A DNA stretch of 64,000 bases from GCA-2684655 sp045105235 (GTDB lineage: Bacteria; Planctomycetota; UBA1135; UBA2386), in contig JBGCDH010000015.1 in NCBI GenBank assembly GCA_045105235.1, forward strand, positions 21,166 to 85,165, read 5' to 3'. Made by a program: the position numbers and the translations under genes. Below the pieces are notes generated by a model, which had not been told where the DNA came from, made no database searches, and saw nothing but the letters and a program-made list of their open reading frames with translations. Below, one piece after another: positions 42,773-51,514 of this stretch (within the stretch, counting starts at the first letter, position 1; every line of letters begins with the position of its first letter).

Positions 42773-44116
42773 CTAGCGGCTGGCTTCGCGCCGGGTCGGG
42801 CGGGCGATGGGCTTGGCCGGCTTGAGGGTGCCGGCGCCGATCTTGCGCAGCTCGTCGAGGTGGTTGGTCTGGCCCCAGAGCTTGCCCTCTGGGTCGAAGA
42901 GCAGCGAGGTCGGCCGCCAGTTGAGCCCCCAGCTCTTGGATGTGTCGCCTTTTGCGTCGATCAAGATCGGCCACGGCAGCCGGCAGCAGTCCCAGAGCAT
43001 GTCGCGCATGTCCTCGGCCTCGATCTTGGCCTCGAGTTCTGCGATCGACTTGGCCGCGCGCGAGTGCAGCAGCACGATCGCGTAGGGCGGCTCCTGGCCC
43101 GGGTGCTTGTGGCGCCAGGTTTCGTCGAAGTCGATCAGGTCAGGGTAGAGACGCTTGGGGGTGATCGAGTTGCGCTGCCAAAAGTCGATGAACAGCCACT
43201 TGCCACGGAAGTGCTCCATGGTGGCGTCGTCGAGCGCGATCCCGCGTGCGTCGGTGACCTGCAGGGGCGGCAGCTCGCGGCCGCGCTTTAGCGCGATGTC
43301 GTTGGCCGGGATGTCGATGCGCAGTCCGTTGGCGTCCTCGCCGGCCGCAATCTTCAGGGGCGTCGTGCACCTGCCGATTTCTTGGCGGAGCGTGCCGTAG
43401 ACGTAGAGGCTGTAGTCGCCGGCCGGAAGCCGAACGTCGACAACGCCTTGGTCGGCCTTGAATCGGCCGTATCGGCGCCGGTCGTCGGCGCGCAGGTAGC
43501 CGGTTGCCGAAACCTCGCTCTTGCCGAGGTCGGTGCACTCGACGCTTGCCCGCAGCCGCGCGGCGGGCTGCAGCTCAAGCTTGAGATCGGTGAAGTCGCC
43601 GCCTTCGTCCGCGACAAACGTCAGCGCCTGTTCGCTATCGCTGGAGAACACGACGAGCTGGATCTTGCCCAGCTGCGGCTTGGTCACAGCTTCGAACGAG
43701 CCGTCGGCGTCGGTCTCGACAAACTCCCAGCCGTTCTCTTTGCGCGTGCTCGAAGCGGGCCAGACGTTTTGCACGCCGCAGGCGCTGGGCTGCTCGTAGT
43801 CAAACCACCACGCCGTGCCGATGCGGGCTCCGGCGACGGGCTGGCCCTGCGGGTCGACGACGATTCCTTTGATGACAGTGCCGTCGATGGTGCCGTGCGG
43901 GGGTGCCAGCGGAGACGCCAGCGGGGATATCTGCGGGGACATCTGCGGGACCATCTGCGGGACCATCTGCGAGGACATCTCCGAGGATATCTGCGAGGAC
44001 ATCTGCAGGGGGCTCCGCGCGTGCCCTGCGTCGTGCTGTCCCGTCACGGCGCTCGCGACGGTCAAAACCGCGGCCAACGCGCGCCTCTGTAGGCTTCTTC
44101 CCATGTGCAGAAGCAT
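42773..44116 (-). CDS. Exported protein: carboxypeptidase-regulatory-like domain plus cysteine-less TlpA-like domain (copy 2)
   Basis: The 447-residue protein is the upstream paralogue of the gene at 41467. After a signal peptide (RRALAAVLTVASAVTG) it has an insertion absent from copy 1: a run of four-residue repeats (QMSS, QISS, EMSS, QMVP...). The regulatory-like domain (IKGIVVDPQGQPVAGARIGT) and the thioredoxin-fold domain (FRGKWLFIDFWQRNSITPKR, TSLLFDPEGKLWGQ) follow; the CxxC position reads NSITPK. ATG at 44116 is used; ATG at 44104 (MGRSLQRR) is equally good and gives a shorter n-region. It is 115 bases upstream of copy 1 on the same strand. Confidence 0.82.
   Translation of the reverse strand: MLLHMGRSLQRRALAAVLTVASAVTGQHDAGHARSPLQMSSQISSEMSSQMVPQMVPQMSPQISPLASPLAPPHGTIDGTVIKGIVVDPQGQPVAGARIGTAWWFDYEQPSACGVQNVWPASSTRKENGWEFVETDADGSFEAVTKPQLGKIQLVVFSSDSEQALTFVADEGGDFTDLKLELQPAARLRASVECTDLGKSEVSATGYLRADDRRRYGRFKADQGVVDVRLPAGDYSLYVYGTLRQEIGRCTTPLKIAAGEDANGLRIDIPANDIALKRGRELPPLQVTDARGIALDDATMEHFRGKWLFIDFWQRNSITPKRLYPDLIDFDETWRHKHPGQEPPYAIVLLHSRAAKSIAELEAKIEAEDMRDMLWDCCRLPWPILIDAKGDTSKSWGLNWRPTSLLFDPEGKLWGQTNHLDELRKIGAGTLKPAKPIARPTRREASR
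43898..44005. repeat. 12-bp tandem repeats encoding a Q-[MI]-[SVP]-[SP] linker
   Basis: About nine imperfect 12-base units (plus-strand pattern GACATCTGCGGG and variants) encode residues 38-73 of the TlpA-like copy 2. They are in frame, so unit gain or loss would only change linker length. Copy 1 of the paralogous pair lacks them. Confidence 0.85.
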
Positions 44117-44263
44117 ACCGGAAATTGCGGCGGTGGGGTGGGCCCCTGTTTTCCGTCGCTTTGGGCTCAGGTGCTTTGGGGTGCACGGGACAGGCCGAGA
44201 GAGGCCGGGTGAGCCGGTGGCAACGCCGTTGACAGCCTCCGCAGGGCGCGCGATCTTGATGCC

Positions 44264-44830
44264 GTGTTGGACAGCATCGCAGACGCGCTCGGGGATCGCA
44301 TCGTCAAGATCGCGGCCTCACCGCGCATGCGGGGCCCGACCACCACGGCGGACGGGCAATACACCGTATGCATGCGCGGTCCCGAGTATCGCGAGGTCGG
44401 TCTCGTCGTCTACCGACAGTCTGTCCCGGCTGCCGACCGGCCGGTGTTCTGGATCAACCTCGAGGGCGGGGAGCAGGCCGCCGTGGTCGCCGCTGCCGGC
44501 GGTGGCCTCGAGCGCCAGGACATGCCCGCGGATTGGATCGCGAGCGACTACCTGGCGCACCACGGCGACGACTGCGCCATCTCGTTTGTCGCCCTCAACC
44601 CGAGACGAACGCTTCGGCAGACCGGCCGCGGCAGGCTCGTCGCCGACAGCGCCTTCTTGGCGGAGCATCCCGTTACCGGCAACGTGCAGGCCCGCGCGCT
44701 GTTTCGGTTTGAGGCCGCGAGTGAGACGGTCGAGGTCTTGGCGTTGACCGTGCACAAGGTTCGGGATCGCGTGGAGGCGGGGGAGCTGTTGGGGCTTCTC
44801 GAGCCTCTCTTCGAACAGCCGGCGCCGTAG
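44264..44830 (+). CDS. Small cytoplasmic protein of unknown function
   Basis: The 188-residue protein starts at GTG 44264 (VLDSIADALGDRIVK). It has no signal peptide or membrane helix. The sequence is mixed alpha/beta with FWINLEGGEQAAVVAAAGGG, HHGDDCAISFVALNPRRTLR and FRFEAASETVEVLALTVHKV. I do not recognise a family. It is divergent from the TlpA-like pair and convergent with gspF. Confidence 0.65.
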   Translation: MLDSIADALGDRIVKIAASPRMRGPTTTADGQYTVCMRGPEYREVGLVVYRQSVPAADRPVFWINLEGGEQAAVVAAAGGGLERQDMPADWIASDYLAHHGDDCAISFVALNPRRTLRQTGRGRLVADSAFLAEHPVTGNVQARALFRFEAASETVEVLALTVHKVRDRVEAGELLGLLEPLFEQPAP

Positions 44831-44951
44831 TTCGGCTGCGCTGTCGCGCCGTGATGCCGAGCTGCCAAGGATGCGTCACCTCGGCTGCAACGCACCGTGA
44901 CTGTGGGCATCCTGTGCGCCATCGATGCAGCGTGCGGCCCGGCCGCCGCCG

Positions 44952-46178
44952 CTATTTCGTCCGCTGCAGCTGCAGCAGCGGCAGCACGATCGCGATGACG
45001 ATGCCTGCGACCACAATTGCGAGCATGACGATGATCAACGGCTCGAGCACCTTGGTCAGCTTTTCGGTCGCGAGGTCGACTTCTTCGTCGTAGGTCGCCG
45101 AGATGCGTTCGAGCATCTCCTCGAGGTTGCCGGCCTGTTCGCCGACGCCGATCATGTAGGAGACTGTCGACGGGAACTCGCCGGTCATCTTCATCGGCGT
45201 GGCGATGTCGGTGCCTTCGATGACCCGGTCGTGAACGGTCTGCAGCGCGTTCTGCAGCACGCGGTTGTCGAGCACGGCCTTGGTGACCTGGATCGCCTGC
45301 AGCGCCGGCACGCCGGAGCGCAGCAGTGTCGATAGCGTGATCGAGAAGCGCGCGGTCGCCTGCTTTTTGGCAAGGTCGCCAAAGACCGGCAGGTTGAGCT
45401 TGAAGCGGTCCCAGAGCAGCCGACCCTTGTCGCTGTTGACAAATGTCTGGAACGCGATGATCAGCAGCAAGAGGCCGACGAGGACCAAGAGCCAGTAGTC
45501 GACAAGGAAGTCCGAGATCGTGATCAGGATCTCGGTCGGCAGCGGTAGGTCTTGGCCGCGCCCCTTGATCAATTGCGTTACGCGCGGCACGACCACGGTC
45601 ATCAGCACCGCGACGACGATGATGCCGACGATCACCATGATCATCGGATAGATCATGGCTGCGCCGACCTTGTTCTTGAGTCGGGTCTGCGCTTGCAGGA
45701 ACTGCGCCAGCCGCACGAGCACCTGGTCGAGCGCGCCGGAAGATTCGCCGGCGCGCACCATGTTGGAGTAGAGGTCGGTGAAGTAGGCCGGGTGCTGCAT
45801 CACGGCATCGCCGAACGTCATGCCCTGCGTGACCTTTTCCCGGATGTCGCGGAAGACGCTCTCGATCTTCTTGTCGGGCGCCTGCTCGATGATCATGCGC
45901 AGCGCTTCGGCCAGCGGGATGCCGGCCTGCAGCAGCGACGCGAGCTGGCGGGTAACCGCCGCGACCTGCTCGTTGCGCTGCTTGTTGACCGATTCGACGC
46001 CCGTCACGCCCTTGATCGCGACCGAGCGCTTCTTCTTGCCGCGCGACTCCTTGATGTCCGTGACGAACAGCGAGTCCTTCTTCAGCTTCACGCGGGCGTC
46101 GCGCGTCGTGTCGGCATCGATGATGCCCTTCTTGACGCGGTTGTCGCCGTCGATGGCTTTGTATTCGAAGATCGGCAT
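44952..46178 (-). CDS. gspF: Type II secretion / type IV pilus inner-membrane platform protein GspF/PilC
   Basis: The 408-residue protein has the N-terminal MPIFEYKAIDGDNRVKKGII, two T2SSF domains (ASLLQAGIPLAEALRMIIEQ near residue 85 and LSTLLRSGVPALQAIQVTKA near 285, each with the GIP/GVP-L motif) and three membrane helices (IYPMIMVIVGIIVVAVLMTV, YWLLVLVGLLLLIIAF and the C-terminal IIVMLAIVVAGIVIAIVLPL). It anchors the secretion ATPase at the inner membrane. It is the third gene of a gspD-gspE-gspF minus-strand cluster; 104 bases separate it from gspE. Confidence 0.95.
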   Translation of the reverse strand: MPIFEYKAIDGDNRVKKGIIDADTTRDARVKLKKDSLFVTDIKESRGKKKRSVAIKGVTGVESVNKQRNEQVAAVTRQLASLLQAGIPLAEALRMIIEQAPDKKIESVFRDIREKVTQGMTFGDAVMQHPAYFTDLYSNMVRAGESSGALDQVLVRLAQFLQAQTRLKNKVGAAMIYPMIMVIVGIIVVAVLMTVVVPRVTQLIKGRGQDLPLPTEILITISDFLVDYWLLVLVGLLLLIIAFQTFVNSDKGRLLWDRFKLNLPVFGDLAKKQATARFSITLSTLLRSGVPALQAIQVTKAVLDNRVLQNALQTVHDRVIEGTDIATPMKMTGEFPSTVSYMIGVGEQAGNLEEMLERISATYDEEVDLATEKLTKVLEPLIIVMLAIVVAGIVIAIVLPLLQLQRTK

Positions 46179-46282
46179 AGGGGCAGAGTCGGGTGCTGCG
46201 GCGGGGCAGCGTCAGTCGAAGCGGGGGAGTGGGGCCTGCTGTGCGCTTGCTGCAGAGATGCGCGCGGCAGCGATGCGTGCGC

Positions 46283-48043
46283 TCAGGTGACGTCGAGCTG
46301 GGTGACGCGCAGCACCTCTTCGGGCGTTGTGTGGCCTTGGAGCAGCTTGTTGACGCCGTCCATCCGCAGGGTGCGCAGGCCGCGCTCGAGCGCGCTGCGC
46401 TTGATCGCGCTGGCCGTCGCCTTGTTGATGATCTGCTCCTGCACGGTCGTGTCGATCGGCATCACTTCGTAGATCGCGGTCCGGCCGGCGAAGCCCGAAC
46501 GGAAGCACTCGTCGCAGCCCTTGCCAATCATCAGCTTGCCGTCGGGGAACTGGTCGGGCGTGATCCGCAGGTCCTCCAGGAAGAAGCGCTGCTGCTTGTT
46601 GGGCTCGACCGCTTCTTTGCAGTTGGGGCAGAGCGTGCGCAGCAGGCGCTGGGCGATCACGCAGAGCATCGAAGACGACGCCAGGTAGGGCTCGACGCCG
46701 ATGTCGATCAGTCGCGAGACGGTCGAGGCGGAGTCGTTGGTGTGCACCGTCGAAAACACCAGGTGGCCCGTCAGCGCCGCGCGAATCGCAATGTCGGCGG
46801 TCTCGCCATCGCGAACCTCACCGACCATCATCACGTCGGGGTCCTGACGCAGGAACGAGCGCAGACCCGACGCAAACGTCAGGCCCTTCTTGGTGTTGAC
46901 CTGGACCTGGCTGATGCCGTCGAGGTTGTATTCGACCGGGTCTTCGATCGTCAGGATGTTGAGCTCGGGCGCGTTGATCGCGTCGAGACAGGCGTACAGC
47001 GTCGTCGTCTTGCCGGAGCCCGTCGGGCCGGTCACGAAGATGATGCCGTGGCTGTAGTTGATGTAGCGTCGGATCGTGCGCTCGGCTTCCTCTTCGAGGC
47101 CGATGTCGTCGAGCTGATAGACCTTGGTGGTCTTGTCGAGGATCCGGAACACGATGCGCTCGCCGCCCGCGACCGGCACCGTCGAAATCCGCACGTCGAC
47201 GTCGCCGTCGCCGATGCGAATCGAAGCGCGGCCGTCCTGCGGCAGGCGGCGCTCGGCGATGTCCATCTTGCCCATCACCTTGACGCGGGAAACGATCGCT
47301 TCCTGGGCCCGGCGGGGGACCGACTCCATGTCGTAGAGCACGCCGTCGATGCGCATGCGAACCTGCAGGCGATCGCCGTAGGGCTGCAGGTGGATGTCCG
47401 AAGCGCGCAGCTTGAGCGCCTGGAACAGCAGCATGTTGACCAGCTTGATGACCGGCGCCTTGTTGGCGTCGAGCAGGTCTTCCGACTCCTGGATGTTCTC
47501 GGCGATCGAGACGATGTCGGTGTCCTTGACATCCTGCAGCGCCTCGTCGACGCCGTCCGCCTTGTGGCGGTAGGCGCGGTTGATCAGGTTGGCGATCTGG
47601 CTGCGCGGCGCCAGCACCGCTTCCACCTCGCGGCCCATCAGCGTCGCCAGGTCGTCCATTGGCTGCACGTCGAGTGGTCGGTTGGTGGCGACCCGCACGA
47701 GGTCGTCCTCGTCGCCGATCGCGACCAGCGCGTGCGTTCGCGCAAACTGCACCGGCACTCCCTGGATGAACGCGTCCGGAACCTGCACGCCGTCGAGGTC
47801 ATCGACGTATTCGAGGCCCAGCAAGTCCGCGAACAGCTCGAGGCACTTGGCCTCGGGCAGCATGTTCTTCTGGATCAGGATCTGGTCGAGCTGCTGATCG
47901 GAATCGTGCTCGGCCTGCAGCGCCTCCTGGATCTGTGCGTCGTTGAGGCCGGCCTTCTTCAAGAGGCTCTGGCGGATGCGGTCCTCGCGTGGAGCAGGCT
48001 TTGGAGACGCAGTGGGGTCCTGCGGGGGCTGGGTGTCCGTCAT
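46283..48043 (-). CDS. gspE: Type II secretion / type IV pilus assembly ATPase GspE/PilB
   Basis: The 586-residue protein has two N-terminal MshEN-like segments (LLKKAGLNDAQIQEAL, VQVPDAFIQGVPVQFA), an RKLPQDGR-like motif (AERRLPQDGRASIRIGDGDV), Walker A in GPTGSGKTTTLYA, Asp box IEDPVEYNLDGISQVQVN, Walker B in VMMVGEVRDGETADIAIRAA, the His box HLVFSTVHTNDS, and zinc-binding cysteines (CPNCKEAVEP, GKGCDECFRSG). It powers pseudopilus or pilus assembly from the cytoplasmic face. It sits between gspD and gspF. Confidence 0.97.
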   Translation of the reverse strand: MTDTQPPQDPTASPKPAPREDRIRQSLLKKAGLNDAQIQEALQAEHDSDQQLDQILIQKNMLPEAKCLELFADLLGLEYVDDLDGVQVPDAFIQGVPVQFARTHALVAIGDEDDLVRVATNRPLDVQPMDDLATLMGREVEAVLAPRSQIANLINRAYRHKADGVDEALQDVKDTDIVSIAENIQESEDLLDANKAPVIKLVNMLLFQALKLRASDIHLQPYGDRLQVRMRIDGVLYDMESVPRRAQEAIVSRVKVMGKMDIAERRLPQDGRASIRIGDGDVDVRISTVPVAGGERIVFRILDKTTKVYQLDDIGLEEEAERTIRRYINYSHGIIFVTGPTGSGKTTTLYACLDAINAPELNILTIEDPVEYNLDGISQVQVNTKKGLTFASGLRSFLRQDPDVMMVGEVRDGETADIAIRAALTGHLVFSTVHTNDSASTVSRLIDIGVEPYLASSSMLCVIAQRLLRTLCPNCKEAVEPNKQQRFFLEDLRITPDQFPDGKLMIGKGCDECFRSGFAGRTAIYEVMPIDTTVQEQIINKATASAIKRSALERGLRTLRMDGVNKLLQGHTTPEEVLRVTQLDVT

Positions 48044-48111
48044 CGGTGAAGTTCGCTATCGGGTAGGCGGTCGGTCTGCGGGCGGCGCTCTCGGTGTGGC
48101 GGCGCGCCGGA

Positions 48112-50589
48112 TCAGCGCGGCTGATCCGGCGAGGCCGGCCCGGGCGTTGCGCGTCGATTGCTCGGGCGCGTGCGGCGGTAGGTCGGCATCTCGTATTCGC
48201 CCTGCGCGTCGAGGTCTTCGAGCGTGGCGCCCGCGTCTTCGAGCGTGCGCGCCTGGCCGCTGCCGATACCGGACCAGCGCTTGTCGATGATGCGCAGGCG
48301 ACGCTGTCCGATGTAGTCCTGGGCCTCGAGCTTCTTGTGCAGGCTGACCTGATAGAGGTCCTGGAAGCTGTCCTCATCGAGGATGGTCGGCGTGACGAAG
48401 AAGTAGAGGTTCGTCTTGTTGGTGGTGTGCTCACTGCTGCGGAACAGTGCGCCGAGGATCGGGATGTCCTTCAAGATCGGGATGCCGCCGTCGAACTCGG
48501 ACTCCGAGTCTTCGATGACGCCGCCGATGATCATGGTCGAGTCGCTTGGCATCGTGACCTGGGTCTGGATGAAGCGGCTCAGCGTGATGCCGCCACCGGT
48601 CACCGAGTTCGGATCGAAGGCGCCGACGAAGCGGCTGACTTCGAGCGTGATGTTGAGGCGAAGGTAGTTGTTGGGCGAGATCGTCGGGGAAATCTCGAGC
48701 GTGATACCGGCCGAACGCGGGGCGCCAACGCCGGACTGCGTGGTGGCCGTGCCCTGGTTCTGCGTCTGGGTTGGACGCGACTCTTCGGTGCGCACCACCG
48801 CAGCTTCGTTGTTGTTCACCAGCACGCTTGGCAGCGACAGGATGTTGGCCTTGTCGTCGGTCGACAGCGCGTTGACCAGGATCGGGACCGCGAAGCCATC
48901 GCCGGAGATGATGCCGCCGGTGACGCCCTGCAGCGGGTTGTCGAAGTCGGGCAGGCGGGTGTCCGGCAGGCCGTCGTCGTCGGTGTCCTGGAACGTCGAC
49001 TGGCCGAACGACGTGAAGCCAAAGCCCCGCGTGAAGTCCGAGTCGCCGGTCGGCAGATCCAGCAGGCCGAGCTCGACGCCAAAGCGGTCGAGGTCACCCG
49101 TGGTCAGCTCCACCAGGGCGGCTTCGATCAGCACCTGCGGCTGACGCTGGTCGAGCTTGTCGATCAGAGCCTGCACTTGCTTCCACTTGGTGCCCGATGC
49201 GGATACCAGCAGCGAGTTGGATTCCTTGTGGGCGCGGATGACCGTCGTGCGCGTCTGGGTGGCGCGCTGGCCCCCTGGCGTGCCGGTCGTCGCACTGCGC
49301 TCGGCCTGTGTCTCCTCACGCATGAACTGGTTCAGCGTTTCTTGGAGGTCTTCGGCGAGCACGTTCTTGAGGTAGATGACGTTGGCCGAGCCGTCGACCG
49401 GCTCGCCGGGAACGTCGAGGCGGGCGATCAGCTCGAGGGCTTCGCGCACCTGGTCCTGCGTGCCGCTGAGCACGAGGGCCTTCTGCGAGCTGTGCACGAC
49501 AACCTTGAGGCGCGGGCGGCCGCTGCCGGCGCTGCCGGAGCCCGGCTGGCCGCCTTGCTCTTGCAGCACCTGCTGACGGATCTGGCTGCGGCTCTCGAGG
49601 ACTTCGGTCAGGATCGGTTCGATCTCCTCCGGCGCCTGGTGGTCGAGCACGACGACCTGGACGACGAGGTTGGGCTCATCGGTAGCGACGTCGACAAGGC
49701 GCAGCAGTTCGACCGCGGCGTAGACCTGCGGGCCAAAGCCCATCAGCAGCAGAGCCGACTTGTTGCCGACGTTGCCGATTTGCAGGCCGCCACCGTTTGC
49801 GGCACCCGCGCTGGCAAAGAACGGCCGCAGCGCGTTGTTGGCGAGCTGCGCATTGATGTTGTCGAGCGGCACCGTCGTCAGGATCGGCACGCCGGTTTGG
49901 TAGCGGTATTCGACGACCTGGTCGGGCGGCACGTAGCGCGCGCCGGTCTGCGTCTCTCGGCCGCGCGTGCCCGTCATGTTGACGATCTCGAGCAGCTCGA
50001 GGTTGCCGGCGCCACGCGGCACAATCGCGTAGCCCTTGATGTAGAGCATCGTCTGGAAGAACGAGAAGAAGTCGCGATCGAAGCTCTCCTTCTGGAACGT
50101 GAACGTGCCGAGGAAGCTGACGGGACCGCTCTGGCCGCTGGTCAGGTCCGTCGGGTTGTAGACGAAGCGCTTTTTGGTCAGCTCGCTGGCCCACTTGACG
50201 AACTGCGGCAGCTCCATGCCGTTGCTCTCGTTCATCGAGAACGTGATCGTGTCCTCGCCGACGTTCATGCGCGGGGTGTCGGAACCGCCCTGGCCGTTGC
50301 CGGTCGCCTGGCCGCCAGGAGCTTGGCCGTCGGGATTTTGCGATGGCGGCTGCGCCGACAAATCCGTGGCAAGCGCCCCGCTCATCAACATCAGGAGCGT
50401 GAGCATCGCCGCCAAGCCGGTCGCAAGGCGGGCTACCGGCCGCGAAGCCGCGGGCGATACCGCCGCCACCTCACGAAGCGCGGCGCCGCAAGGCGTCGGA
50501 TGAGTGGCGGTGGAAGGAAAGAGTGGGTGGTGGACGTATTCGGCCATCATCGGTTCGGCAGCGGGCCCGCGGACTGCGGGGCCTCGCAT
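48112..50589 (-). CDS. gspD: Type II/IV secretion secretin GspD
   Basis: The 825-residue protein carries an export signal preceded by an unusually long n-region (hydrophobic LATGLAAMLTLLMLMSGALA at about residues 56-75). N-domains follow (MELPQFVKWASELTKKRFVY, NVIYLKNVLAEDLQETLNQF, TTVIRAHKESNSLLVSAS), then the secretin core (QVLIEAALVELTTGDLDRFG, ILSLPSVLVNNNEAAV, ISPNNYLRLNITLEVS, GGIPILKDIPILGALFRS). It forms the outer-membrane channel. ATG at 50589 is reported; ATGs at 50550 and 50547 (MMAEYVHH) are equally possible. A poly-Gln/Gly/Ser loop interrupts the region after LESRSQIRQQVLQ. First gene of gspDEF. Confidence 0.94.
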   Translation of the reverse strand: MRGPAVRGPAAEPMMAEYVHHPLFPSTATHPTPCGAALREVAAVSPAASRPVARLATGLAAMLTLLMLMSGALATDLSAQPPSQNPDGQAPGGQATGNGQGGSDTPRMNVGEDTITFSMNESNGMELPQFVKWASELTKKRFVYNPTDLTSGQSGPVSFLGTFTFQKESFDRDFFSFFQTMLYIKGYAIVPRGAGNLELLEIVNMTGTRGRETQTGARYVPPDQVVEYRYQTGVPILTTVPLDNINAQLANNALRPFFASAGAANGGGLQIGNVGNKSALLLMGFGPQVYAAVELLRLVDVATDEPNLVVQVVVLDHQAPEEIEPILTEVLESRSQIRQQVLQEQGGQPGSGSAGSGRPRLKVVVHSSQKALVLSGTQDQVREALELIARLDVPGEPVDGSANVIYLKNVLAEDLQETLNQFMREETQAERSATTGTPGGQRATQTRTTVIRAHKESNSLLVSASGTKWKQVQALIDKLDQRQPQVLIEAALVELTTGDLDRFGVELGLLDLPTGDSDFTRGFGFTSFGQSTFQDTDDDGLPDTRLPDFDNPLQGVTGGIISGDGFAVPILVNALSTDDKANILSLPSVLVNNNEAAVVRTEESRPTQTQNQGTATTQSGVGAPRSAGITLEISPTISPNNYLRLNITLEVSRFVGAFDPNSVTGGGITLSRFIQTQVTMPSDSTMIIGGVIEDSESEFDGGIPILKDIPILGALFRSSEHTTNKTNLYFFVTPTILDEDSFQDLYQVSLHKKLEAQDYIGQRRLRIIDKRWSGIGSGQARTLEDAGATLEDLDAQGEYEMPTYRRTRPSNRRATPGPASPDQPR

Positions 50590-50835
50590 TCTGTCTCGGA
50601 CTGCAGTAGCTCGATTTTTATTTCCGCTGACCGCGTCGAACCAGCACGAACCCGAAGGAAGCGCATGTCTTGCGTCGAATCCTGCCGTGTCGTCGACTGC
50701 TCAGGCGGCTCGGAACCGCGATTCCGAGCCCTCAGAGCGGCACGGTTTCGACTTTCCGATTGCGTTGACCGTCCAGCACCGGTTGCATTCGAATGACATC
50801 GCGCGGGGTGACCCGTAAGTGGTGGAACGCGAGAC

Positions 50836-51306
50836 ATGAAGCTCTCCGAACTGATCACAGAACAGCTCGTCGAAGTGCCCCTTCAGGCGACCGACAAGTG
50901 GCAAGCTCTTGCCACAATCGCCCGCGTACCTGTGCGCGCTGGGTGCTATTCCGAGGATATGGTCGCCACCGTCGAGCAGGCCCTGGTGCTGCGCGAGCGC
51001 AGCATGACCACGGGGATGGAGCACGGCATCGCCATCCCGCATGCCGCCATCGACGGCATCGACGAGCTGGTGGCCGTGCTCGGACTCAATCCGGCCGGGA
51101 TTCCGTTTGAGACCCTCGACGGCGAGCCCGCCCGGATTGTGATTGGTCTCGTGATCCCGCGCAGCAAGAAGCTGGCGCACATCAAGACGCTCGCCGAGAT
51201 CGCTAAGTTGTTGTCAAAAGCCGAGGTGCGTGAACGCATGCTGCAGTGCCATACCGCCAAAGACGCCGTCCAGGCGCTTGCGGAACTGCAGGGCGTGGCG
51301 CGCTGA
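50836..51306 (+). CDS. PTS EIIA-type phosphoprotein (PtsN/nitrogen-PTS-like)
   Basis: The 156-residue protein matches the PTS EIIA type-2 domain: MKLSELITEQLVEVPLQATD, YSEDMVATVEQALVLRERSM, the phosphorylation site His69 in HGIAIPHAAIDG, and VIPRSKKLAHIKTLAEIAKL. Stand-alone EIIA proteins of this type are usually regulatory (EIIA-Ntr). No HPr or EI gene lies in the window. It is divergent from gspD with 246 bases between, and its 3' end overlaps an open upstream extension of the next gene. Confidence 0.9.
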   Translation: MKLSELITEQLVEVPLQATDKWQALATIARVPVRAGCYSEDMVATVEQALVLRERSMTTGMEHGIAIPHAAIDGIDELVAVLGLNPAGIPFETLDGEPARIVIGLVIPRSKKLAHIKTLAEIAKLLSKAEVRERMLQCHTAKDAVQALAELQGVAR

Positions 51307-51514
51307 TCGCGCCAGGTTTGTAGGCGTGTCTGCCAGCGGCAACCGTTCTCCAGGGACCCTCGCGGATCGGGAGGTCCTTGCTGGGGAGAGCACGGCTGGG
51401 GAGAGCACCGCGGCGAAGACTCGAATCGCGACGGCCCCGATCGATGGGAGCGGCGGCGGCGGCGAGAACGACCGCGTTCTCCGGCATCCTGCCTCGATAC
51501 TTCCAGCCGTATCG

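Noticed and set aside
43898..44005. Possible CRISPR-like array
   Set aside because: Units are 12 bases, contiguous and in frame with a protein; there are no spacers and no cas genes.
41467..44116. Functional thiol-disulfide oxidoreductases
   Set aside because: The thioredoxin-like framework is present, but the C-x-x-C is missing in both proteins.
48094..50796. A 900-codon open frame on the plus strand
   Set aside because: It is antisense to gspD over its full length and shows no family motif; the secretin is unmistakable.
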